64,000 nt of DNA from positions 78,869 to 142,868 of the forward strand of contig JANQSD010000004.1 of assembly GCA_028284225.1 (NCBI GenBank), in the 5' to 3' direction. The notes beneath the pieces are model-generated. The model was given only the letters and a program-made list of their open reading frames with translations, did no database searches and had not been told where the DNA came from. Below are positions 51,787 to 62,904 of the stretch, piece after piece. This DNA is from Arenicellales bacterium. Lineage in GTDB: Bacteria > Pseudomonadota > Gammaproteobacteria > Arenicellales > JAHEKD01. How positions within the stretch are numbered: position 1 is the first letter of the stretch; each line of letters opens with the position of its first letter. The position numbers and the translations under genes were made by a program.

Positions 51787-51825
51787 GTCTGCTTGCTAAG
51801 TTAGTAGCTTCTCTGAAAGCCGCTA

Positions 51826-52302
51826 TTAGATATAACTGACCTTTAAAATTTCGTAGTGTTTTTCACCGCCTGGGGCCAGTACAGTGATCTCTTCACCTTC
51901 TTCTTTACCAATTAAGGCACGGGCGATAGGCGATCCAAGTGAGATCTGTCCATGTTCAAGGTCAGCCTCCTGATCACCGACGATTTGATAGGTCACTTCA
52001 GCATCGGTTTCTTCATCGAACAGCTCAACGGTTGAACCAAAAACAACGCGACCCTGGGCATCCAGGGTTGAAGGATCAATAATTTCAGCACTGGGCAGCA
52101 TGGCTTCCAGTTCACGTATTCGGCCCTCAATAAAACCCTGCTGCTCTTTCGCTGCACTGTATTCAGCATTTTCCGATAAATCACCATGGGCACGCGCTTC
52201 GGCAATCGCCTCAATAACCGCCGGGCGATCTTCAGATTTTAGTTTTTTTAACTCCGCACGAAGTTTTTCAGCACCCTTGGTTGTTAATAAAATTCTGTTC
52301 AT
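51826..52302 (-). CDS. greA: Transcription elongation factor GreA
   Basis: A 158-residue protein. N-terminal coiled coil with the [22 protein letters not shown] tip (about 42-63) holds the acidic residues that reach into the RNA polymerase channel and stimulate transcript cleavage. The C-terminal FKBP-like domain contains [14 protein letters not shown] and [11 protein letters not shown]. It starts nine bases after the carB stop, so it belongs to the carA-carB-greA operon. Confidence 0.97.
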   Translation of the reverse strand: MNRILLTTKGAEKLRAELKKLKSEDRPAVIEAIAEARAHGDLSENAEYSAAKEQQGFIEGRIRELEAMLPSAEIIDPSTLDAQGRVVFGSTVELFDEETDAEVTYQIVGDQEADLEHGQISLGSPIARALIGKEEGEEITVLAPGGEKHYEILKVSYI

Positions 52303-52311
52303 TACTCTATC

Positions 52312-55300
52312 TTAGTTTGCTCTATGTAGTTCTTGTAAGCAGTTAACCCGTGTCTCGCTGTTTTTCTTGTGAGCCTCACAGGCGGCCTTAGCACCAGCCA
52401 TAGTCGTGTAATAGGTCATCTTATGATTAAGTGCTTCCCGCCTTATGGTATACGAGTCAGCCAGACTTTGTTTACCCGCTGTAGTGTTAACGATTAAGTT
52501 TACTTCGTTATTCTTGATTAAATCTACCACATGTGGGCGACCATCGGCCACTTTATTAACCGCTTTTACAGGTATGCCGGCATTCTCCAGCACTGCAGCC
52601 GTACCCGGTGTGGCGTAGAGCTGAAATCCATTTTCCGAGAAATAGCGGCTGACGTCGATCGCTTCTTGCTTATCCTGATCACGAACACTAATCAGCGCTT
52701 TACCCGATTGCGGCAGACCCCAGCCAGCTGCCAATACAGCTTTACCAAAGGCTTCTCCAAAACTCCTGCCGATACCCATCACTTCGCCGGTGCTTTTCAT
52801 TTCCGGACCAAGCACTGTATCAACGCCCGGAAACTTGATAAAAGGAAAAACAGCTTCTTTAACGCTGTAATAGTCTGGAACAATTTCTTCAGTGACATTT
52901 TGCTGTGACAGTGTCTTGCCAACCATGCATAGCGCACCGATTTTGGCTAATGGCCTGGACGTTGCCTTGGATACAAATGGTGCCGTCCGGGATGCCCTGG
53001 GATTGACTTCCAGCACATAAATATCCTCGCCCTTGATAGCGAACTGGATATTCATCAAGCCACAAACTCCAATCGACAACGCCAGTTTTTCAGTTTGCCG
53101 ACGCAGTTCATCCTGTAATTCCTTAGACAAACTATATGGCGGCAATGAACAGGCTGAGTCTCCGGAATGTACACCGGCTTCTTCAATATGCTGCATTATG
53201 CCGCCGATGATTACTTTCTCACCGTCAGCTAATGCATCAACATCTACTTCTATCGCATCATTAAGAAAACGATCTAATAATACGGGAGACTCATTAGAAA
53301 CATGGATAGCGCGGCTCATGTAATCATGTAAATCATGACGATTGTGCACAATTTCCATTGCCCGCCCACCCAGCACATAAGAAGGTCGCACGACTAATGG
53401 ATAACCGATCTCATCAGCTAATGTAATTGCTTCATCGACATTAGTTGCTGTTCGATTTGGCGGTTGTAGTAAATCCAGATCATTTAAAAGTTTCTGAAAA
53501 TACTCTCTATCTTCAGCTTGATGAATTGATTCTGGCGATGTTCCAACAATTGGCGCACCTTCGGCCTCTAATGGTCTGGCAAGTTTTAAAGGTGTTTGCC
53601 CACCATACTGCACAATAATCCCAGACGGGTTTTCCTTGTGCACGATTTCAAGCACATCCTCCAAGGTCAGAGGTTCAAAATACAGTCTGTCAGAGGTATC
53701 GTAATCAGTAGACACTGTTTCTGGATTGCAATTTACCATAATGGTCTGATAACCATTGTCCTTGAGCGCCAAGGCTGCATGCACGCAGCAATAATCAAAC
53801 TCAATGCCCTGGCCGATTCGATTAGGTCCACCTCCGAGTACAATGATTTTGTTAACGTCACCGGGTTCGGATTCACATTCGTCCTGATAAGTGGAATACA
53901 TATAAGCTGTCGGAGTCGCAAATTCTGCCGCACAGGAATCAACCCGTTTGTAAACCGGCCTAATATTATTCTGATGTCTCAAATCACGAATTTGCTTTTC
54001 TGTAACGTCTAGCAATTCAGCTAAACGCACATCAGCGAAACCTTTACGCTTCAAATCATAAAGTAATTTATCTGATATGTCATCTAAACCTATGTTTTTA
54101 ATATTTTTTTCTTCTTCAATTAAATCCTCGATCTGAGCCAGAAACCAGGGGTCAATTCCACTTATTGAGTAAATTTGTTCAATACTCATGCCTGCTCTGA
54201 TCGCATCAGCAAGGTACCAGAGGCGCTTCGCTCCGGGGATTTTTAGCTTACGTCTTAATTCCGGATGGGATTCAGCATCAACAATCTGCATTTGCGATTC
54301 AAAACCATGACTACCGATTTCAAGGCTACGCATGGCTTTTTGCAAAGATTCCTGAAAAGTACTTCCAATTGCCATCACCTCGCCGACAGATTTCATCTGG
54401 CTGGTTAGTGTCGCGTCGGCATTAGGAAATTTTTCGAAATCAAAACGTGGAATTTTAGTCACTACATAATCGATTGAAGGCTCAAAAGATGCCGGTGTAG
54501 CACCACCGGTAATATCATTGCTGAGTTCATCCAGGGTATAACCTACTGCCAGCTTTGCCGCCACCTTGGCAATAGGAAAACCGGTCGCCTTGGATGCCAA
54601 TGCAGACGAGCGTGAAACCCGTGGATTCATCTCAATGACAATCATACGACCATCTTCCGGGTTGATGGCAAACTGCACATTAGAACCACCAGTATCAACA
54701 CCAATCTCACGCAACACGGCAATGCTGGCGTTACGCATCAGCTGGTATTCTTTGTCGGTCAATGTTTGTGCCGGTGCGACTGTTATGGAGTCACCCGTAT
54801 GCACCCCCATCGCGTCAAAGTTTTCAATTGAACAGATAATAATGCAATTATCTTCACAATCTCTGACCACCTCCATCTCAAACTCTTTCCAGCCGGTAAT
54901 GGATTCTTCAATCAACAATTCATTGGTCGGAGATGCATCCAGCCCGCGCTCGCAAATTGTGGTGAATTCGCTGCGATTATAGGCCATTCCACCGCCTGTA
55001 CCGCCTAAGGTAAACGACGGCCTGATAATGACCGGAAATCCTAATTTTTCGAGAATTTCATAGGCTTGTTCCATCGAATGCGCGACTTCACCCCTGGCAA
55101 TATCCAGTCCAATGTTACGCATGGCCACCTGAAACTTTTCCCGATCCTCGGCTTTGTCGATAGCTTCTTTGGTCGCACCAATCATTTCTACATTGTATTT
55201 TTCCAGCACACCGTTGAAGGCCAGATCCAAAGCGCAGTTCAGTCCTGTTTGTCCACCCATTGTCGGTAAGATGGCATCCGGACGTTCTTTTTTGATAATT

Positions 55301-55527
55301 TTAGCAACAGTCTGCCATTCTATCGGTTCAATATAAGTGGCATCAGCAAAATCAGGATCGGTCATGATGGTCGCCGGGTTTGAGTTGACCAGAATGACCC
55401 GATAGCCCTCCGCTTTTAGTGCTTTACAGGCCTGCACCCCAGAATAATCGAATTCGCAAGCCTGGCCGATAATAATCGGACCAGCACCGATGATCATGAT
55501 ACTTTTTAAATCTTCTCTTTTCGGCAT
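52312..55527 (-). CDS. carB: Carbamoyl-phosphate synthase large chain
   Basis: A 1071-residue enzyme with the full tandem organisation: two ATP-grasp halves ([19 protein letters not shown] near residue 12 and [19 protein letters not shown] near 560; [12 protein letters not shown] and [12 protein letters not shown]), an oligomerisation region between them, and an MGS-like allosteric domain at the end ([16 protein letters not shown]). It makes carbamoyl phosphate for pyrimidines and arginine. It begins one base after the carA stop. Confidence 0.98.
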   Translation of the reverse strand: MPKREDLKSIMIIGAGPIIIGQACEFDYSGVQACKALKAEGYRVILVNSNPATIMTDPDFADATYIEPIEWQTVAKIIKKERPDAILPTMGGQTGLNCALDLAFNGVLEKYNVEMIGATKEAIDKAEDREKFQVAMRNIGLDIARGEVAHSMEQAYEILEKLGFPVIIRPSFTLGGTGGGMAYNRSEFTTICERGLDASPTNELLIEESITGWKEFEMEVVRDCEDNCIIICSIENFDAMGVHTGDSITVAPAQTLTDKEYQLMRNASIAVLREIGVDTGGSNVQFAINPEDGRMIVIEMNPRVSRSSALASKATGFPIAKVAAKLAVGYTLDELSNDITGGATPASFEPSIDYVVTKIPRFDFEKFPNADATLTSQMKSVGEVMAIGSTFQESLQKAMRSLEIGSHGFESQMQIVDAESHPELRRKLKIPGAKRLWYLADAIRAGMSIEQIYSISGIDPWFLAQIEDLIEEEKNIKNIGLDDISDKLLYDLKRKGFADVRLAELLDVTEKQIRDLRHQNNIRPVYKRVDSCAAEFATPTAYMYSTYQDECESEPGDVNKIIVLGGGPNRIGQGIEFDYCCVHAALALKDNGYQTIMVNCNPETVSTDYDTSDRLYFEPLTLEDVLEIVHKENPSGIIVQYGGQTPLKLARPLEAEGAPIVGTSPESIHQAEDREYFQKLLNDLDLLQPPNRTATNVDEAITLADEIGYPLVVRPSYVLGGRAMEIVHNRHDLHDYMSRAIHVSNESPVLLDRFLNDAIEVDVDALADGEKVIIGGIMQHIEEAGVHSGDSACSLPPYSLSKELQDELRRQTEKLALSIGVCGLMNIQFAIKGEDIYVLEVNPRASRTAPFVSKATSRPLAKIGALCMVGKTLSQQNVTEEIVPDYYSVKEAVFPFIKFPGVDTVLGPEMKSTGEVMGIGRSFGEAFGKAVLAAGWGLPQSGKALISVRDQDKQEAIDVSRYFSENGFQLYATPGTAAVLENAGIPVKAVNKVADGRPHVVDLIKNNEVNLIVNTTAGKQSLADSYTIRREALNHKMTYYTTMAGAKAACEAHKKNSETRVNCLQELHRAN

Positions 55528-55528
55528 A

Positions 55529-56668
55529 CTATACCTTCTTATGATCCAGCATCATCTGGCTAAACCGTTCGAACAAATATTGAATATCCTGTGGCCCCGG
55601 GCTTGCTTCAGGGTGACCCTGGAATGAAAAGGCCGGCTTGTCGATACGCTCTAGGCCCTGATTGGTACCATCGAATAATGAGCGATGGGTAACACGTAAG
55701 CAATCAGGCAGATCTTGTTCGCTGACCGCAAAGCCGTGATTCTGGCTGGTTATGACGACCTGCCCGTTTTTGAGGTCTTTGACTGGATGATTGGCACCAT
55801 GATGACCAAACTTCATTTTCATGGTTTTAGCGCCTGACGCTAACGCTAACAACTGATGGCCTAGACAAATACCGAATATAGGCATATCCGCTGCAATTAA
55901 TTCTGCTATAGCTTGGATCGCATAATCACACGGTTCAGGATCACCCGGCCCATTAGATAGAAATACGCCATCGTAGTTTTGCTTTAGAATTTCACTGGCA
56001 GGTGTTTGCGCCGGGTACACCGTAATTGCGCACCCTTGTTCAACCAATAATCTTAAAATATTGTGTTTTATACCGTAGTCATAGGCTGCAATGCTAAAAC
56101 GTGGCTGATCGGTTGATTGGCGATATCCTTCTGCAAGCGTCCAACAGCCATCAGACCACTTGTAACGTTCCTCAATGGATACTTCTTTAGCCAGGTCCAG
56201 TCCTTTCATACCGGGAAAAGCACGTGCTTGTTTTAATGCCTGCTGTTCATCAGCTTGCTCTCCGGTCATCAGGCATCCGGCTTGTGCCCCCTTTTCCCTG
56301 ATTAATCGGGTTAATTTGCGTGTATCGATATCACAAATCCCGGGAATTCCTTTTTCAATTAAGTAACCGGAAATATCTTGTTGCTTACGCCAGCTGCTCG
56401 CTCGATACGGCACATCTCGAACAATCAGCCCGCATGCAAAAATTTGTCTGGATTCAACGTCTTCTGAGTTTATCCCGGTATTGCCAATATGTGGATATGT
56501 GAGCGTCACAAACTGTTTGGCATAAGAAGGATCAGTTAGGATTTCCTGGTAACCAGTGATGGAAGTATTAAAAACAACCTCACCTACTGTAGTGGATTGC
56601 GCTCCAAATGACTTGCCTTTAAAGATAGTTCCATCGGCTAAAGCAATAATGGCCTGCTGGCTCAACAT
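55529..56668 (-). CDS. carA: Carbamoyl-phosphate synthase small chain
   Basis: About 379 residues from the ATG at 56668, which has TTGGAGAA just upstream; a TTG at 56677 is less likely. The N-terminal CPSase small-chain domain ([29 protein letters not shown]) is followed by a class I glutaminase with [12 protein letters not shown], the nucleophile in [12 protein letters not shown], and [11 protein letters not shown]. It supplies ammonia to CarB. Confidence 0.97.
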   Translation of the reverse strand: MLSQQAIIALADGTIFKGKSFGAQSTTVGEVVFNTSITGYQEILTDPSYAKQFVTLTYPHIGNTGINSEDVESRQIFACGLIVRDVPYRASSWRKQQDISGYLIEKGIPGICDIDTRKLTRLIREKGAQAGCLMTGEQADEQQALKQARAFPGMKGLDLAKEVSIEERYKWSDGCWTLAEGYRQSTDQPRFSIAAYDYGIKHNILRLLVEQGCAITVYPAQTPASEILKQNYDGVFLSNGPGDPEPCDYAIQAIAELIAADMPIFGICLGHQLLALASGAKTMKMKFGHHGANHPVKDLKNGQVVITSQNHGFAVSEQDLPDCLRVTHRSLFDGTNQGLERIDKPAFSFQGHPEASPGPQDIQYLFERFSQMMLDHKKV

Positions 56669-56796
56669 GTTCTCCAATGAATTAATAAATTCTGATGCTT
56701 ATAAAAAAGGAGAAGCCTGTTGGCTTCTCCATGTGATTTTTGCGTTTTCAGCGTGTTCATGCTGAGGGCTGATTCTAGTGTTAAACGCTCATCTAT

Positions 56797-57597
56797 TCAA
56801 GCGAGTCCAAGCACATTTTGCATATTATACAAACCAGGTTGCTTTTGTTGGACCAGCCAACGCGCTGCACGTAAGGCACCACTGGAATAAATATTTCGAT
56901 CCGAGGCTTTATGAGTGACTTCGACTCGCTCACCGTCCAGAGCAAACATAGCCGTGTGTTCACCAACAATATCACCAGCTCGAATCACCGAAAAACCTAT
57001 TTGCTCAGCCTGCCTTTCCCCTGTATGACCATGGCGACTAAACACACCGTATTGGTCCAGGTTACGATCCAGTTCATGCGCTATAACATTACCCATAGCC
57101 AAGGCTGTACCTGAAGGTGCATCAACTTTATATCTATGATGAGCTTCGATGATCTCAATATCAGCGTCCTGCCCTATTGCCCGGGCTGCCATTTGAATTA
57201 ATTTAAATGTCAAATTGACACCGATGCTCATATTAGCGGCCAATATAATTTTTGTTGATTCAGCCGCTTTTTTGAACTGATCATGCTGTGCCTTGTCGAA
57301 GCCCGTTGTCCCCACAACCAACGCTTTATTGTTTGCCAAGCAATACTCAAGATAAGCCATTGTGGCTTGCGGACGGGTAAAATCAATCAGCACATCAAAA
57401 TCGCAATGCGAAATATCCGATGTCACACCTACTCCACACTCTTTCTGACCCAACATTCGAGCAGCATCCTGGCCCAACACATCACTTTCAGGATGATCAA
57501 TAGCGGCTGACAATTTCAAATCATTATGGTTAAGAACCGCCTGAATTAACGTATTTCCCATTCGACCCGAGGCGCCACTAATTGCAATATTGATCAT
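56797..57597 (-). CDS. dapB: 4-hydroxy-tetrahydrodipicolinate reductase
   Basis: A 266-residue reductase: NAD(P) fingerprint ISGASGRMGNTLI at the N-terminus, DFTRPQA, VVGTTGFD, ANMSIGVN, EAHHRYKVDAPSGTA with the catalytic His and Lys, and FALDGERVEVTHKASDR near the end. It makes tetrahydrodipicolinate for lysine and peptidoglycan. Located before carA as in Pseudomonas. Confidence 0.97.
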   Translation of the reverse strand: MINIAISGASGRMGNTLIQAVLNHNDLKLSAAIDHPESDVLGQDAARMLGQKECGVGVTSDISHCDFDVLIDFTRPQATMAYLEYCLANNKALVVGTTGFDKAQHDQFKKAAESTKIILAANMSIGVNLTFKLIQMAARAIGQDADIEIIEAHHRYKVDAPSGTALAMGNVIAHELDRNLDQYGVFSRHGHTGERQAEQIGFSVIRAGDIVGEHTAMFALDGERVEVTHKASDRNIYSSGALRAARWLVQQKQPGLYNMQNVLGLA

Positions 57598-57639
57598 ATG
57601 TTATTCTCCGAACTTGACTAGTCGATTATAAATCCAAGC

Positions 57640-58305
57640 ATGAAACTTGATGAACAAATTTCACTGATTGAGTCCACTTCAATTGGGCAAGCAAAATTCA
57701 TTCAAAATGAACTTGCGCAAAAAGTTCGTTTGATTGACCAATTTGGTGAAATAAAAACAGTAGCTGGCCTTGATGTGGGTTTTAAAGAAAATAATCACAT
57801 TGCACTAGGTGGAATTGTGGTGCTGAGTTTCCCGGATTTTGAAGTTATAGAGCAGCAAACCAGCCAGCGTGAAGTAGTATTTCCATATGTCCCTGGTTTT
57901 TTATCTTTTCGAGAAGTTCCAGTTTTACTGGATGCAGTCAATAAATTGCGCCACAAACCTGATTTGTTGATTTGTGATGGTCAGGGTATTGCCCATCCAC
58001 GTCGATTCGGGCTCGCCTGTCATTTGGGAATTGCACTTGATATGCCTGCAATCGGGGCTGCTAAATCAAGATTGATCGGACAATTTAGGGAGCCTGCGGT
58101 GAGTAAAGGCTCATCGTCCCATCTAGTTGATAAAGGCGAACGTATCGGTACAGTCATGCGTTCGCGGCAAAACACCAAGCCTTTATTTGTTTCGCCCGGT
58201 CATAAAATTTCTTTTGAATCAGCAAATAAATGGGTACTGAACTGCTGCCCAAAATTTAGAATCCCGGAGACCACCCGACATGCACATAAGTTAGTATCAA
58301 CTTGA
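57640..58305 (+). CDS. nfi: Endonuclease V (deoxyinosine 3'-endonuclease)
   Basis: A 221-residue Nfi: VAGLDVGF (about 43-50) with the first metal Asp, YVPGFLSFREVP (about 87-98) with the PYVP wedge and Glu, LLICDGQGIAHPRRFGLACHLG (about 109-130), and GAAKSRLIG. It nicks DNA beside deaminated adenine. It is divergent from dapB with only 42 bases between them. Confidence 0.95.
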   Translation: MKLDEQISLIESTSIGQAKFIQNELAQKVRLIDQFGEIKTVAGLDVGFKENNHIALGGIVVLSFPDFEVIEQQTSQREVVFPYVPGFLSFREVPVLLDAVNKLRHKPDLLICDGQGIAHPRRFGLACHLGIALDMPAIGAAKSRLIGQFREPAVSKGSSSHLVDKGERIGTVMRSRQNTKPLFVSPGHKISFESANKWVLNCCPKFRIPETTRHAHKLVST

Positions 58306-58415
58306 GAAATTGAAATTAAATCTTGTTAATGAATAAATTATTTGCAATTCACGCATTTAACTATCAGTTTCAATATATATAATAAGTGCGTAGGGTTTAT
58401 ACTTTTTTGTAAAAA

Positions 58416-59078
58416 ATGTCGAAAAAATTAATTTTTGGTGCAGTCGGAGTTCTGATTTTTTCAGCAGCAGCTGTTTTTGGCGGTATTAAATTTCAACAAC
58501 GGCTATTGCAACAAGAACTTACCGAAAATGTTATACAGGTGCAGAAAGATCTCCATGCCAAATGGGCTCAAATCGAGATTGTCAAGAATGATATTTTAAT
58601 CACTGGCCAAACTGTTGATAATGAAACCCATAAACAGCTGATTAGTCAACTTACTAAAGTTAAAGGCATCAACACGGTCACCAGTAAAGTCAATATCAGT
58701 CGTCCCCTGACCATGGAACAATGTCAGCAACAAGTTGATTTACTATTGGCTGATAATCAAGTCGAATTTTCCAATCGTAATTCAAAAGTGGATGCTACAA
58801 GCCATGAATTGCTCCGAGAAATCGCCAATTCTCTATGGCTTTGTCCTGATGCCCGCTTGCTGATCGTCTCACATACCAGTAACCAAGATGACACCCATAA
58901 TAATATCCAAACAAGTGAATTACGTTCTACCGCCCTGCTGAACTACTTCAACAATAATCTTGGTTTCGATAATCGCCAGATTGCGGCTATCGGTATGGGC
59001 GCGGCCTTCCCGATCGCGCTTAATGATAGTGATGAAAATCGCGCTCTAAATGATCGCATTGAAATCAAAATCCGATAG
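58416..59078 (+). CDS. Membrane-anchored BON/OmpA-like protein
   Basis: A 220-residue protein: TM anchor at about 5-24, a BON-like domain (WAQIEIVKNDILITGQTVDNE... VKGINTVTSKVNIS, about 45-95) and an OmpA-like C-terminal domain (ELLREIANSLWLCPDARLLIVSHTS, then SELRSTALLNYF, then NRALNDRIEIKI). The latter usually binds peptidoglycan, but the usual Asp of the TDxxG pattern is replaced (HTSNQDD), so binding may be altered. Related proteins stabilise the envelope. 58 bases before ccmC. Confidence 0.75.
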   Translation: MSKKLIFGAVGVLIFSAAAVFGGIKFQQRLLQQELTENVIQVQKDLHAKWAQIEIVKNDILITGQTVDNETHKQLISQLTKVKGINTVTSKVNISRPLTMEQCQQQVDLLLADNQVEFSNRNSKVDATSHELLREIANSLWLCPDARLLIVSHTSNQDDTHNNIQTSELRSTALLNYFNNNLGFDNRQIAAIGMGAAFPIALNDSDENRALNDRIEIKIR

Positions 59079-59136
59079 TTTTTACCTTCAAATTTCATAG
59101 CACAAAACTTAATTTAGGTTAAAATTTAGCGCTCTG

Positions 59137-59865
59137 ATGAGCGTTTATCAAGCAATCAAACACTGGTGGCATAAACTTGGTTCGCCGGTGCATTTTTACC
59201 ATTTCGCAGGTCGTCACCTTAAGTGGACGAGTCTGCTGGCGTTATTATGCTACTTTACAGGTTTAACCTGGGGTTTAGCGTTCGCACCGGCAGATTATCA
59301 ACAAGGTAATAGTTTTAGAATCATCTACCTGCATGTTCCAGCTGCCGCACTTTCAATGGGTGTGTACGTGAGTATGGCTATTTGCTGCGCAATCGGCTTA
59401 ATCTGGAAGATGAAACTCACATTCATGGTGGCACGCAGTCTGGCCGTCATTGGAGCGGTATTCACGGCTTTAGCTCTTTTCACGGGTTCAGTCTGGGGTA
59501 AACCCACCTGGGGGACATGGTGGGTCTGGGATGCTCGCTTAACTTCAGAATTGATTTTATTGTTTCTCTATTTGGGCTTCATAAGCTTATCTGAGGCATT
59601 ACCCGACCGAGATACCGCTAACAAAGCAAGTGGAATCTTAGCGATTGTAGGCGTGGTCAATATCCCGATTATCCATTATTCAGTGGTTTGGTGGCAAAGC
59701 CTGCACCAAGGCTCCACAATTTTTAAGTTCGCCAAACCATCTATAGCCACAGAAATGTTATGGCCGCTATTAATCATGATGTTAGCATTTAGCTTACTGG
59801 CGGTTAGTTATGTATTTTTGAATACACGTACTCAAATTCTCAAACAACGCATAAAACGTCTATAA
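59137..59865 (+). CDS. ccmC: Heme exporter CcmC
   Basis: A 242-residue membrane protein of the heme-handling family with the WWD motif GKPTWGTWWVWDARLTSELILL (about 128-148, heme-binding) and the flanking His residues YLHVPAA (about 65) and IIHYSVVWW. CcmC attaches heme to CcmE in the periplasm. First gene of a ccmC-D-E-A-B run. Confidence 0.96.
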   Translation: MSVYQAIKHWWHKLGSPVHFYHFAGRHLKWTSLLALLCYFTGLTWGLAFAPADYQQGNSFRIIYLHVPAAALSMGVYVSMAICCAIGLIWKMKLTFMVARSLAVIGAVFTALALFTGSVWGKPTWGTWWVWDARLTSELILLFLYLGFISLSEALPDRDTANKASGILAIVGVVNIPIIHYSVVWWQSLHQGSTIFKFAKPSIATEMLWPLLIMMLAFSLLAVSYVFLNTRTQILKQRIKRL

Positions 59866-59866
59866 A

Positions 59867-60034
59867 ATGTATTTCGAATCTATTAGCGAACTGATTACAA
59901 TGGCTGGCCATGGCAAATATGTCTGGAGCTGTGTAACGATTAGTACATTTGTACTGGCATTAGTATTTATTAATGCAAGCAAACACTTTAACAAACAGTT
60001 AAAACTCAACACTAAACTTAATAATCTACCTTAA
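59867..60034 (+). CDS. ccmD: Heme exporter small subunit CcmD
   Basis: A 55-residue frame one base after ccm[21 protein letters not shown] with one TM segment and a Lys-rich cytoplasmic tail, the typical CcmD layout. It is needed for release of holo-CcmE from the CcmABC complex. Confidence 0.93.
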   Translation: MYFESISELITMAGHGKYVWSCVTISTFVLALVFINASKHFNKQLKLNTKLNNLP

Positions 60035-60036
60035 TT

Positions 60037-60498
60037 ATGCATCCCTTACGTCGTAAACGCTTAATGTTGATTATCTATATTATGCTGATCATCGCTATTG
60101 TGGTGGGACTGATTCTGTACGCTTTAAGACAGAACATTAATTTATTTTACACACCTACCCAAATTATTAACAACGAAGCCCCTAAAGGGGTAAATATTCG
60201 AGTAGGTGGGTTGGTTGAAGTAGGCAGTTTTAAGCGTGAATCTGATTCTTTGAAAAGCGAGTTTTCAGTTACTGATACCGAAGAATCAATTGTAATCAGT
60301 TATGAAGGCATCTTGCCCGACTTGTTTCGTGAAGGCCAGGGCATTGTCGCCAAGGGCCAACTGACACCTGAAAATCGCTTTATAGCGGATGAAGTTCTGG
60401 CTAAACACGATGAAAATTATATGCCACCGGAAGTCAAAGAAGCACTTGAGGCTAAAGGCTACTGGCAGCACGACCAGCAATCGCAAAGCACTTATTAG
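60037..60498 (+). CDS. ccmE: Periplasmic heme chaperone CcmE
   Basis: A 153-residue protein: an N-terminal TM anchor preceded by HPLRRKRL, an OB-fold ([42 protein letters not shown]), and the heme-attachment motif H-D-E-N-Y in [14 protein letters not shown] (about 129-142). It carries heme from CcmC to the CcmFH lyase. It starts two bases after ccmD. Confidence 0.96.
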   Translation: MHPLRRKRLMLIIYIMLIIAIVVGLILYALRQNINLFYTPTQIINNEAPKGVNIRVGGLVEVGSFKRESDSLKSEFSVTDTEESIVISYEGILPDLFREGQGIVAKGQLTPENRFIADEVLAKHDENYMPPEVKEALEAKGYWQHDQQSQSTY

Positions 60499-60501
60499 TA
60501 A

Positions 60502-61134
60502 ATGGCTAGCCAGCCACATCTTGAAGTCAGGAATTTAAGCTGCGAACGTCAAGATAGATGCTTGTTTGAAAACTTAAGTTTTATAGCAAAACCAGGTGAA
60601 TTAGTCCGTGTACATGGCAAGAATGGATCAGGAAAATCCAGTTTGCTTAAAATCATTACCGGGTTGCTTAAACCGGCCGCTGGATCGATTTACTGGAAGC
60701 GACAAAACATTGCTGAGCTATCTGTTGAGTATAGTCAAGCATTGACCTACCTGGGGCATAAACCTGCGGTTAAGTCTGAGCTTACCGTTTTAGAAAATAT
60801 CAGCCACTTACTTTCATTCAATCAACGCCAAGCTGAACTTATACAAATTGAACAAGTTTTATCGATCTTATCCATAAGCTTGTATGAAGATGTCGAGGCA
60901 GGCTTTCTGTCACAAGGCCAGCAACGCAGAATCGCGCTGGCAAGGCTTTGGCTGGAAGATACCCAGCTATGGGTATTAGATGAACCTTATACAGCGCTGG
61001 ATAATGATGGTATAAAGCTTGTCAATACGATTATTCTTAAATTTCTGCAGGCGGGTAATATTGTTATTCTGACATCTCATCAAGACACCGATGAGCTTGA
61101 AAGCATCAGTCAAAGCATATGGTTGAATAGTTAA
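60502..61134 (+). CDS. ccmA: Heme ABC exporter ATP-binding protein CcmA
   Basis: A 210-residue ATPase: Walker A GKNGSGKSS (about 36-44), signature LSQGQQRRIALARL (about 132-145), Walker B LWVLDEPYTALD (about 153-164), switch His in LTSHQ. It drives release of holo-CcmE with CcmB. It overlaps ccmB by one base. Confidence 0.95.
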   Translation: MASQPHLEVRNLSCERQDRCLFENLSFIAKPGELVRVHGKNGSGKSSLLKIITGLLKPAAGSIYWKRQNIAELSVEYSQALTYLGHKPAVKSELTVLENISHLLSFNQRQAELIQIEQVLSILSISLYEDVEAGFLSQGQQRRIALARLWLEDTQLWVLDEPYTALDNDGIKLVNTIILKFLQAGNIVILTSHQDTDELESISQSIWLNS

Positions 61135-61790
61135 TGCTAAGTGCATTGATTAAAAATGAAACCGCGTTGGTTTTTAAAAAGCCAGCTGAGATCTTCCAAC
61201 CGATTATTTTTGGTTTAATCACAATTACACTTTTTGTACTTGCTATTGGCGTCGATAAAACCATTTTATCTGCTGTTGCCGCAGCAGTTGTATGGGTCAT
61301 TGCCTTGTTGGCAATTTTACTTTCGAGTGACAGATTATTTTATTCAGATTTCGAAGACGGCACACTAGAACAACAACAACTGGCAGCTTGCTCATTCATC
61401 ACAATTATTGGTGTTAAATTATTAGTGCACTGGCTGTTCATCGTATTGCCGCTTATTATTATTTGCCCTATTTATGCGCAACTGCTGTTTTTGCAGGATC
61501 AATCCGTTTTAACCTTAGTCATAACATTATTATTGGGTACACCCTCAGTGGTATTGTTCAGTGCATTAGGAAGCGCTTTGACCTTGAGTCTTAAACGAGG
61601 AAGCTTGTTATTAGGGCTAATTACTACGCCGCTTTACGTACCCGTACTGATTATTTCAATCTCGGCGATACAAGCCGCACAACAGCAATTGAATTACTCC
61701 GGTCAATTAGCGTTGCTATTAGCCATGACCTTGGTGAGTGTTTTAGTTTGTTTGCCTGCGATTACTGCGGCCTTAAGATTGAATAACTAG
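61134..61790 (+). CDS. ccmB: Heme ABC exporter membrane protein CcmB
   Basis: A 218-residue protein with six TM segments and the family pattern SDRLFYSDFEDGTLEQQQL (about 63-81), LLLGTPSVVLFSALGSALTL and LITTPLYVPVLI. It is the permease partner of CcmA. Here ccmAB follow ccmCDE, the reverse of the common order, and ccmFGH are not in the window. Confidence 0.95.
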   Translation: MLSALIKNETALVFKKPAEIFQPIIFGLITITLFVLAIGVDKTILSAVAAAVVWVIALLAILLSSDRLFYSDFEDGTLEQQQLAACSFITIIGVKLLVHWLFIVLPLIIICPIYAQLLFLQDQSVLTLVITLLLGTPSVVLFSALGSALTLSLKRGSLLLGLITTPLYVPVLIISISAIQAAQQQLNYSGQLALLLAMTLVSVLVCLPAITAALRLNN

Positions 61791-61890
61791 GGCCTATCCC
61801 GTACTCGTTATGGGATCTTCCTTAGCTGGCTCCTACTTATCTATATGGAGACCACGGCATAAAACCGGGGAAAGTGCTGTCTGCTGAAGG

Positions 61891-61909
61891 CCCCGGCATG
61901 AAGCTGGGG
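61891..61909. terminator. G+C-rich hairpin between convergent ccmB and rseB
   Basis: 7-bp stem CCCCGGC (61891-61897) / GCTGGGG (61903-61909) with one G-T pair, loop ATGAA. A similar unit (CCACGGCATAAAACCGGGG) lies 45 bases before it, so this may also be a pair of REP-like palindromes. Confidence 0.45.
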
Positions 61910-61914
61910 TAAGC

Positions 61915-62904
61915 TTACTGACAATCCGATACAGCCATAGCGACCGTCTTGGCCGTAATTTGCGGTATTTCTCCCATCATAGTGATGCGATTATCGCCCA
62001 TAACGCGGCTGTAAACGTTGACTATACCAAGTTGATAAGGCCCTTCCATTTTCATATCGTCAGGGTTGTACATGTGTTCCACAAACAGCGAAAAATTAGA
62101 CAAGCCATCACTGAACACATACTGACTCATCATCTGCTGCTTATCTGTCGCAGGTTTGACCATTGAATGTACTAACTCAAATCCAACAGGTAAGTTTTCC
62201 AATTTACAGGTCATTTCAGAATTATCTTTAGGTTCAGGAGATTCAACTTGAATCCAATTCAACCCTGATTTTGCAGCTTCTGATGGTTCCAGTTCAGCAT
62301 CATCAATGGGGACATCTATTTCGACTTTGGTAAACATGTAGCGTTCCAGGGCAGTTCCTGCATGATCAACACAAGCTGACTGCAATAGCAAACCTGTTTC
62401 CTTATCAATCCAGAGCTGATAACCGTAACGAAACTCATCTTTAGGCTGGATCTTAATCATTTGTGCTTCACGATTCACAATACGATCGACCTGGCCTAAT
62501 TCAAAACTGTAATAGTCATCCAGTTTAGCGATCTCTCTGTCGGTAAAAGCCGGAAAAAAACGCTGATCCTGAAATAACTTACCTTGCAAACCCATGCTTT
62601 TATCGGGTAGATAACAGATTAACTCGCCGGACTTTCGAATAATTTCCCTAGGAATACCGTTTAACGAATAAATACGTTCCTGCTCACCGTTAGCATCAAT
62701 TTTATGCACTATACCCATCAATTCAACATTTGAACCGCGTATACCGATCATGTTGCCTTTGTAGTTCAATGACTGACCGGCCTGGAGCATGCGCGTCACC
62801 CACTCACGCGCTTCATCCGGCATCGCTTTAACACTGTTAGCAGTGACTAACAGTAACAGCGTAATTGAAACTTTTATGATTTTATTCAACAGTGCAATGC
62901 TCAA
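61915..62904 (-). CDS. rseB: Sigma-E regulatory protein RseB/MucB
   Basis: A 329-residue periplasmic protein with a signal peptide (LLLLVTANSVKA) and the MucB/RseB two-domain layout (AREWVTRMLQAGQSLNYKGNMIGIRG; YQLWIDKETGLLLQSAC; PVGFELVHS). It binds RseA and shields it from DegS, and responds to lipoprotein or LPS signals. Its ATG overlaps the rseA stop by four bases. Confidence 0.93.
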   Translation of the reverse strand: MSIALLNKIIKVSITLLLLVTANSVKAMPDEAREWVTRMLQAGQSLNYKGNMIGIRGSNVELMGIVHKIDANGEQERIYSLNGIPREIIRKSGELICYLPDKSMGLQGKLFQDQRFFPAFTDREIAKLDDYYSFELGQVDRIVNREAQMIKIQPKDEFRYGYQLWIDKETGLLLQSACVDHAGTALERYMFTKVEIDVPIDDAELEPSEAAKSGLNWIQVESPEPKDNSEMTCKLENLPVGFELVHSMVKPATDKQQMMSQYVFSDGLSNFSLFVEHMYNPDDMKMEGPYQLGIVNVYSRVMGDNRITMMGEIPQITAKTVAMAVSDCQ

